Source: Diatrype stigma (taxonomy: Eukaryota > Ascomycota > Sordariomycetes > Xylariales > Diatrypaceae). From it: 64,000 nt of DNA. The notes below the pieces were generated by a model that was given only the letters and a program-made list of their open reading frames with translations, was not told the origin of the DNA and made no database searches. The stretch is from assembly GCA_022225965.2 (NCBI GenBank), contig JAKJXP020000001.1:186001-250000 (forward strand), read 5' to 3'. Each line of letters begins with the position of its first letter. The stretch's first letter is position 1. Made by a program: the position numbers and the translations under genes. Positions 58,501 to 64,000 of this stretch are shown piece by piece.

Positions 58501-60991
58501 CATTATTGCTGTGCTGCCGCAAGTCAGGAACTGTCTTCCGCAACCTCCCAACCCCCTAAATGCCTAGGCTATAGCTAAGCACATATGTACATATCTGATA
58601 GTCAAGACCGGGCGATCCCGTTGCGGTTTGCAATCACTGCTGCTTGGCAAAGCTGGCCTTGGGTTCATCTCGACATATGTGACATAATGACCGATGCTTG
58701 TATTTACTACAACACAAGCTTTGGTAGATTCCATACACAGACTTGTCATTACCAAAGATTGCAATGTGATTGCAGCCGAACAAGAGAAGGCGATAAGCTG
58801 TCAACAAGGCTTGAGCCAGAATGTCGTCCCACCTACCTCGGTCCACGAGACGATGTCGTTCCATCTTGTTACCTCCTAGTCTAGTATGTAGGATGTAGGC
58901 AGCGAGGTTACCTGCATACCACCTATCCACACTCATGCCATGGAAATCGATCAATCTCCCGTTGAGGGTTTCCCTCTCGCAAGCATCTCCACGAAGAAAC
59001 CGCCCCGTCCCAACAGACAAGTCGACTAAACTATACCGATGCGCTGTGATCTGCCCATTGCCGAGGTCCCAGGTTAGGTACAGAGTTCAACAAGACAGGA
59101 TAGGACAAATGGACCCCTATGGGTAGCTATGTTGTGGGGGTTGGGCAAGTGTGGAAGTAGATAGGTATATAGTTACGCAGGCAAGACAGGTAGGTGGATT
59201 ATAGTATTATAGCTACCCAGTTACTAAATAGTTGCCGAGGTATTGGAAATCGCCTCGGGGCGGGCAAGTGAGCCTGGCCCGCTCCGGCTCTGTTCCCCTA
59301 TCTCTTCATACCTTCTCTCCCGATACTGATGTTCGTCTAAATAGTCCACGCTGTCTATGGTGTGTGAGTCTGACGACCACGACGGTGCCGGCGATGGCGG
59401 CTTACTACCATACTGCTGCGAATGCGAACCCGAACACGGCCTCCGTACTCGATTGCCTATATCAGGGCGCCCAGCGGTTGCTTCGAGTCTACCACTACCT
59501 CGGTAAGTAATGTGGCTTGCGTGTATCGCTTCCCCGCCGCGCGCATGTTGCAACGAAACGGAACTGGTGATCAGGAAGGGAAGCAAGGGTCTTCTTCATT
59601 CCTTCGTGTACAGCTTCCACAGCCTCTCCCAGGATTTCAGACAGAATAGTCGTATAGTATGCAGATTCCTATACAATGCATTTCACTCACTGCTTTCCGT
59701 TGTGAAATTCCTCCATGCTTGTATTATGACAGTACTGGTACTATACTGCTTTCCTGTTGACCCTCGCTCGTCGGCTACACTGCACACTGCTGTATTTCAA
59801 TATACCTATATGACAACACGCAGATGGTAGAATCATAGTCGGCTAATAGCTGCTTATAAATGTCAACTTGGTGAGTGAGTGCATGATACCGGGTACTGAC
59901 TGACTAAGCGAGCTGGGGTTACATCCGGTTCAGGGGCTCACAACCAGATTCAGGGGGTGACATCTCGAGTCGGGTCTGCACTCATATATACCTAGGTAGG
60001 TATATACCTTCCTATCTATACATAGATAGAAGCTTATACTAGCCTTCAACGACAAATTCGCGATCTCGTGGGCAGGCCGTCGCCTCGCTGTTGCAATAGT
60101 AATTCGCAACTCACACTTCCTTATCTACCCCACTCGGTAACTCACCATTTGTTCAATCATAGAAGAGAGAAAAACAGCAGAAGATGAAGAAGACGGGGAA
60201 GAATAAGCAGTCTCGTTTGCCCCCTTTTTGTCTGAACACACTTTGGTCATCCTATCGTCGTTCAGGTCGTTCTACTATACTACCTACACAGGGGTAGTTA
60301 GTAGCTTGCTACGTACGTAACCTCAACTATCACTAGTAATAATAACAACAATAATGATTAACCCTGGCAAAGCAAGGCCACTTACACCAAATAATCACAA
60401 ACGTCAAACAGTCCACATTCAATCCACTACATAGATAGGTATGCCAACCCCGAAGATGTTATGATGGTAGTTACAGTAGTACAAAAAGAAGAAGAGAAGG
60501 AACGAGAGATAAAAGAGGGAAGAAGACAGAAGTAGAAAAGAAGCGAGAGAAGAGAAGAAAATGAAAAAAAGCGAAAAGAGTTGCGCCCGCTCCGATTTTT
60601 TGTTCCCAATGATCTGATAGAAATGAAATTGTATGAATGCCAAACAACCAGCCAACCGATAATGCAGATATAACAAAGAAATACTCGGCCACACTGTTTC
60701 ATGGCACCATCATAGAATATCTTCAAGCCCTTCCCGTCCTATTCATTCATGTCGCTCATTAGATTCATGCTTGTTCGTCGTCGTCGTCGTTGTCGCTGCC
60801 GCCATCAAGACAAAGGAAAAATCGATGTTATCGTTATGTTGTTGTCGCCTGAGCTCTCATCATATACGTTCATACGCTTTTGTTTCTCTTTTTCTTCTTT
60901 TTTGTAGGCCCCGAGCTTTTATATATCCAATCCGTTCGGCCGGGCCGGGCCCGGGCCTTGGTCATGCTGGGTCACCTGGGGTCAGACCATG
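58501..60991. other. 2.5 kb intergenic region between the retrotransposon and the kinase-like gene
   Basis: Ordinary composition resumes immediately after the 3' LTR. The first five bases (catta) are the right copy of the target duplication. No supported gene: frames at 58634-59020, 59224-59586 and 59510-59830 have no domain. The part nearest the kinase-like gene is its 3' region and contains tcgtcgtcgtcgtcg at about 60776-60791 and a polypurine tract at 60485-60590. Confidence 0.6.
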
Positions 60992-63893
60992 TCAGGCCAT
61001 GGACGTCACGTTTACGTCGTGCGTCAAATTCGAGCTAAGGCCCAGGTCTTCGTCTGAGAACGACTGCCGGTACTCTACCGGCTTGTCATAGGCCGACCCA
61101 ACACCCATTAGATCGTCATTCGGGTCCGCCCTGTGAGTCGTTGGGCTCTCCCGAGATCGAGGCTCGTTGTCCGAAGAACGCCTCGCTTCTGTTGTCCGCG
61201 TTGGGCCCTCTTCTTTTCTGTCGTGTGTGTAGTTCGCTCCGGAGGACCTGGTTTCCAGATCCTCTTCCTCCCCGAGTTCGATATCGTTCTCGAGATGGGC
61301 TGTGGCTTCTATCCTTCTCTTTCCCCTTGCCCTTCCTTTTCCTTTGCTATTGTCCCGTGCCTCTCTAGCTTCGGTGACCCTCGGATCCAAGTCCAGACTG
61401 TTATCCGTCTTCGGCCGCGAAGTAACCTGGGCTCGTGGAGTTGCATCTCTTGCTGTCACTGCCGCATGTTGGTCGCCGTAGTCTGAGGAAGATCTTGTGT
61501 CATCCTTGATTGGGATGTCTCCATCTCTCGACCTCTCAGATCCATTGGCGGGTGTTTGAGCCCCAGTTGTCTTGAGGACGGGCGCGGCCTCCGCCGTCCG
61601 GCTTTCACCACCAGTCGCTTGAGCCCGCTCACTAGCTGGCTCGTCTTGAAGGCCTTCCTCAATGTTCCTGAGATCACGCACCAATTGTTCTGCAATATCC
61701 ATCGCTGCCTGAGCCTGAGTGTCTCTTGGTGTCTCAGCTCTCGTCCTATTCGATTTCGGATCAGCCATATCGGCATATGCGTCCATGCTGGTAGGCCACG
61801 TCGCGTCATCATGGACATTAGGGGAGTAGTACCGGTCGCGATTGCTTGACATGGGACTTGGTGGTGATCGCCCACGCCGGGGGTAGTCTGGCTCTGAACT
61901 GTCAGGTGACATCCGTAGGTCCTTGAGGTAAGGCGGATCGTTCTGAGGCTCCACCACCCGGATTTGAGGAAAGCCGTTGTGCTGGAAATCAGCTACCTGG
62001 TATATCTCCCTTCGGTCGTCATAATCGACTGAAATCCTGGGAGGATCCACGTGGTTCGGGTCGAGATCGATCACCGGTTCGGGGAACATCCCAAGGAGCT
62101 CTTTGGCATGTTTTCTGACCCGAGGATTTTCGTGCAAGCAGTATGCCACTATATTCCGGTAATAGCGCGGCACGGTTATCTCCGAAGTCAGGCGTAACGG
62201 TCGATGTGCTTCGGGCTCGTCCTCCTGCGTTGCAAGCGCCCACAAAACCATTCCTAATTGGTAGAGATCGGATTTCACGCCGATATACATCGATATTCTC
62301 TGATTGCTGTCGATAAGTGGAGTTGCCTCCGGAGGTTCCCAACCGACTGGGCAGCCTCGTCTGTTGATGTCTATTATTTTTGCATTGTCATTGTGATCAA
62401 TAACAATGTTGGAAAGAGTGAAATCGCCTTGGACAAACCCTGACTCGTGAATGTCCGCGAGACCCTTGACGATCTGCCTAGCCCATTTCTCTCGGAGTGA
62501 CCAAGGGAGCTTGAGATCATGCTCCTGAGAGTCGTAGATCAAGTCGATGAGGGCTCCCTTTTCCGCGTAGCTGATCAAGAGACCTTTGACATGTTCATCA
62601 TCGTCAACGACGACGCCATAGAACTCAATGACGCTCTCTGAGAATCCAAGGTAGTTAAGTGCGTTCACCTCGTATAGGAACTCCTCCACGGTGTCAGGCC
62701 CAGGAATCTCTTTCTTTATCAGAGGTCGACCGTTAACCCGAACCTTGTAGACGAATCCTGACACATGGGAATCAAACTGGATATCCCTTTCCCTAACACG
62801 CCGGCATCTCAGGTGTTGCACCATGTGGACGGTAGGGTAAGGAATGATCTCCTTTGCAGGGAATCTAAGTCAGCTCAATTCCTTCAGTGGCACGGGGATC
62901 ACGTACATTGACATCTTCAACTACATGGACATGTAGTCGCCCATCGGTCGTTTGTAACTTAAGGTTGGTGACGGTATCGTAGAATTGAATATCCTGGAGG
63001 CTCTCGCGGATCGCTTCGTAAATCTTGGCGCTCTTTTCGCGTTGATACTTAGTATGGTGCAAGTCGTTCTCGAGCGAGTCTTCGGGGGCTTTCCGATAGT
63101 CCAATGAAATCGTAACGCGGCGCCATAGAGAATCCCTTTCGCGGTAAGTGACGAAGAACTTTTCCCTCTGAGACTTGTCCCGGAAGTGCATGCTGAGATT
63201 CAGAATCCATTTGCTCTCTAGCTCGTCGTGTATCATAGTGTCGTATTGAGTGGTCGTGATGGATTGAATGTCGGCGGTTGACGATGCCGCGAGGGTGGAG
63301 ATACGGGGGCCTTGAGGTAAGACGGGTAAGATGGCTGGGCTCGACTCTACGCTGACGCTACTCACGTGCCCCATATGCCCCATATTCATCATCGGTTTGT
63401 CGTCGGCGGGGGTCTGAGGCTGCGAGAGAGTGTGGGAAGTGGTGTCCTGCGCGCCCACAGAGCGTGCATCGTCAAGGAAGTCGGGCGCACTCCCGCGAGG
63501 AAGGGGTTCGCGATGGAGCGAGAGGTTGCGTTGAGACTGCAGTCGCCTATCCACAGAAACGGCCCTACGCTCTGCTGGTGAAGGGAGTATGGGTTCGAGC
63601 TTCTCCCGCAACTCAGACTGCTGCCGTTTGAAGGTCTTCACACGGGGAAGACCTGGGACGACTTTCCTCGAGACTTTTCGGATCAAGGCCTGGGTGGGTG
63701 ATGGTGGACGAGATTCCTTCGAGCCTTGGGAACGCTGAGAACGCTGGGAATGCGGAGAATTCTGAGAACGCTGAGACCGAGGGGAAGTTGAAGGGAAATG
63801 GCTCTTCTTGATGAGCTTCTTCCATAGATTCGCAATGGAGTGACCCTCCGGCGGCGGCGGCTCGGGCGCCGGAACATCAGCCTGTGCTGCCAT
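60992..63893 (-). CDS. Protein-kinase-like protein with disordered tails
   Basis: Two exons: 63893-62907 and 62851-60992, with a 55 nt intron (donor GTACGT, acceptor CAAAG, phase 0); 948 residues. The N-terminal 110 residues are Ser/Pro/Arg-rich with SQRSQ repeats. A globular region around 210-330 (WILNLSMHFRDKSQREKFFVTY) precedes a kinase-like domain at about 345-590. Catalytic landmarks: LIKKEI (Lys about 375), VQGDFTLSNIVID in place of HRD (Asp about 472, Asn about 477) and IIDINRRG in place of DFG (Asp about 490), then KSDLYQLGMVLWAL, which is the helix F region. All catalytic acids are kept although the flanking letters are changed, so activity is possible. The rest (600-948) is charged and disordered. 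It fits a Pezizomycotina-wide kinase-like family; pathway unknown. Confidence 0.87.
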
Positions 63894-64000
63894 TTTGGTG
63901 CGACGACGTCGACGAGATCTAATGCGGTCGTTAATGCGCTCGTAGACCGGCCCAAGATGTAGTCATTTCCATGCAGAATAGAGAAGCTGATGCACCGCCG
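63894..64000. other. Upstream of the kinase-like gene, window end
   Basis: 107 bases, presumably 5' leader or promoter of the kinase-like gene. Nothing further can be said. Confidence 0.5.

Overview
The window looks like a chromosomal segment of a filamentous ascomycete (Pezizomycotina; a Sordariomycete is my best guess). The reasons are short spliceosomal introns of roughly 50-175 nt with GTAAGT/GTATGT donors, fungus-specific families (2EXR, Wbp1, a nuo-9.5-like subunit, a SnoaL-like protein ending in the pattern seen in fungi), and a Ty1/copia retrotransposon that has decayed to an AT-rich relic by C-to-T and G-to-A changes, as expected of RIP. Eighteen genes are supported. I rebuilt intron/exon structures by hand from splice sites and reading-frame continuity; all reconstructed coding lengths are multiples of three.

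Layout. 1-11.9 kb: a hybrid histidine kinase (-), a SnoaL-like protein (-), a two-helix membrane protein of unknown role (+) and a small ankyrin protein (-), separated by long gene-poor stretches. 13-19 kb: an accessory-looking group of an acyl-CoA thioesterase-like protein (-), a 14-helix MFS exporter (+) and a six-exon cytochrome P450 (-). The thioesterase and exporter share a 635 bp divergent promoter with repeated motifs. 19-21.8 kb is a gene desert. 21.8-30 kb: a 2630-residue BEACH/WD40 protein (+).

30.7-49 kb is a gene-dense housekeeping block: complex I 9.5 kDa subunit (-), OST subunit Wbp1 (+), splicing factor Isy1 (+), a secreted metallophosphatase/5'-nucleotidase (-), mitochondrial GatA/Her2 (+), splicing factor Prp38 (-), a 2EXR protein (+) and the stearoyl-CoA desaturase Ole1 (-). 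These genes have very GC-rich third codon positions, unlike the genes to their left; the switch falls inside the long third exon of the BEACH gene.

51.6-58.5 kb: one LTR retrotransposon with matching 213 bp LTRs and a near-perfect 5 bp target duplication; its protein regions (protease/pre-integrase, integrase, reverse transcriptase, RNase H) are still recognisable in order but broken. 61-64 kb: a 948-residue protein-kinase-like gene (-).

The housekeeping genes have no evident functional link beyond two spliceosome factors lying 7 kb apart. The most interesting candidates for new biology are the thioesterase/MFS/P450 module with its repeated promoter motif and altered P450 I-helix, the compositional boundary inside the BEACH gene, and the mosaic mutation pattern across the two LTRs. 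I did not find a clearly novel multi-gene system.
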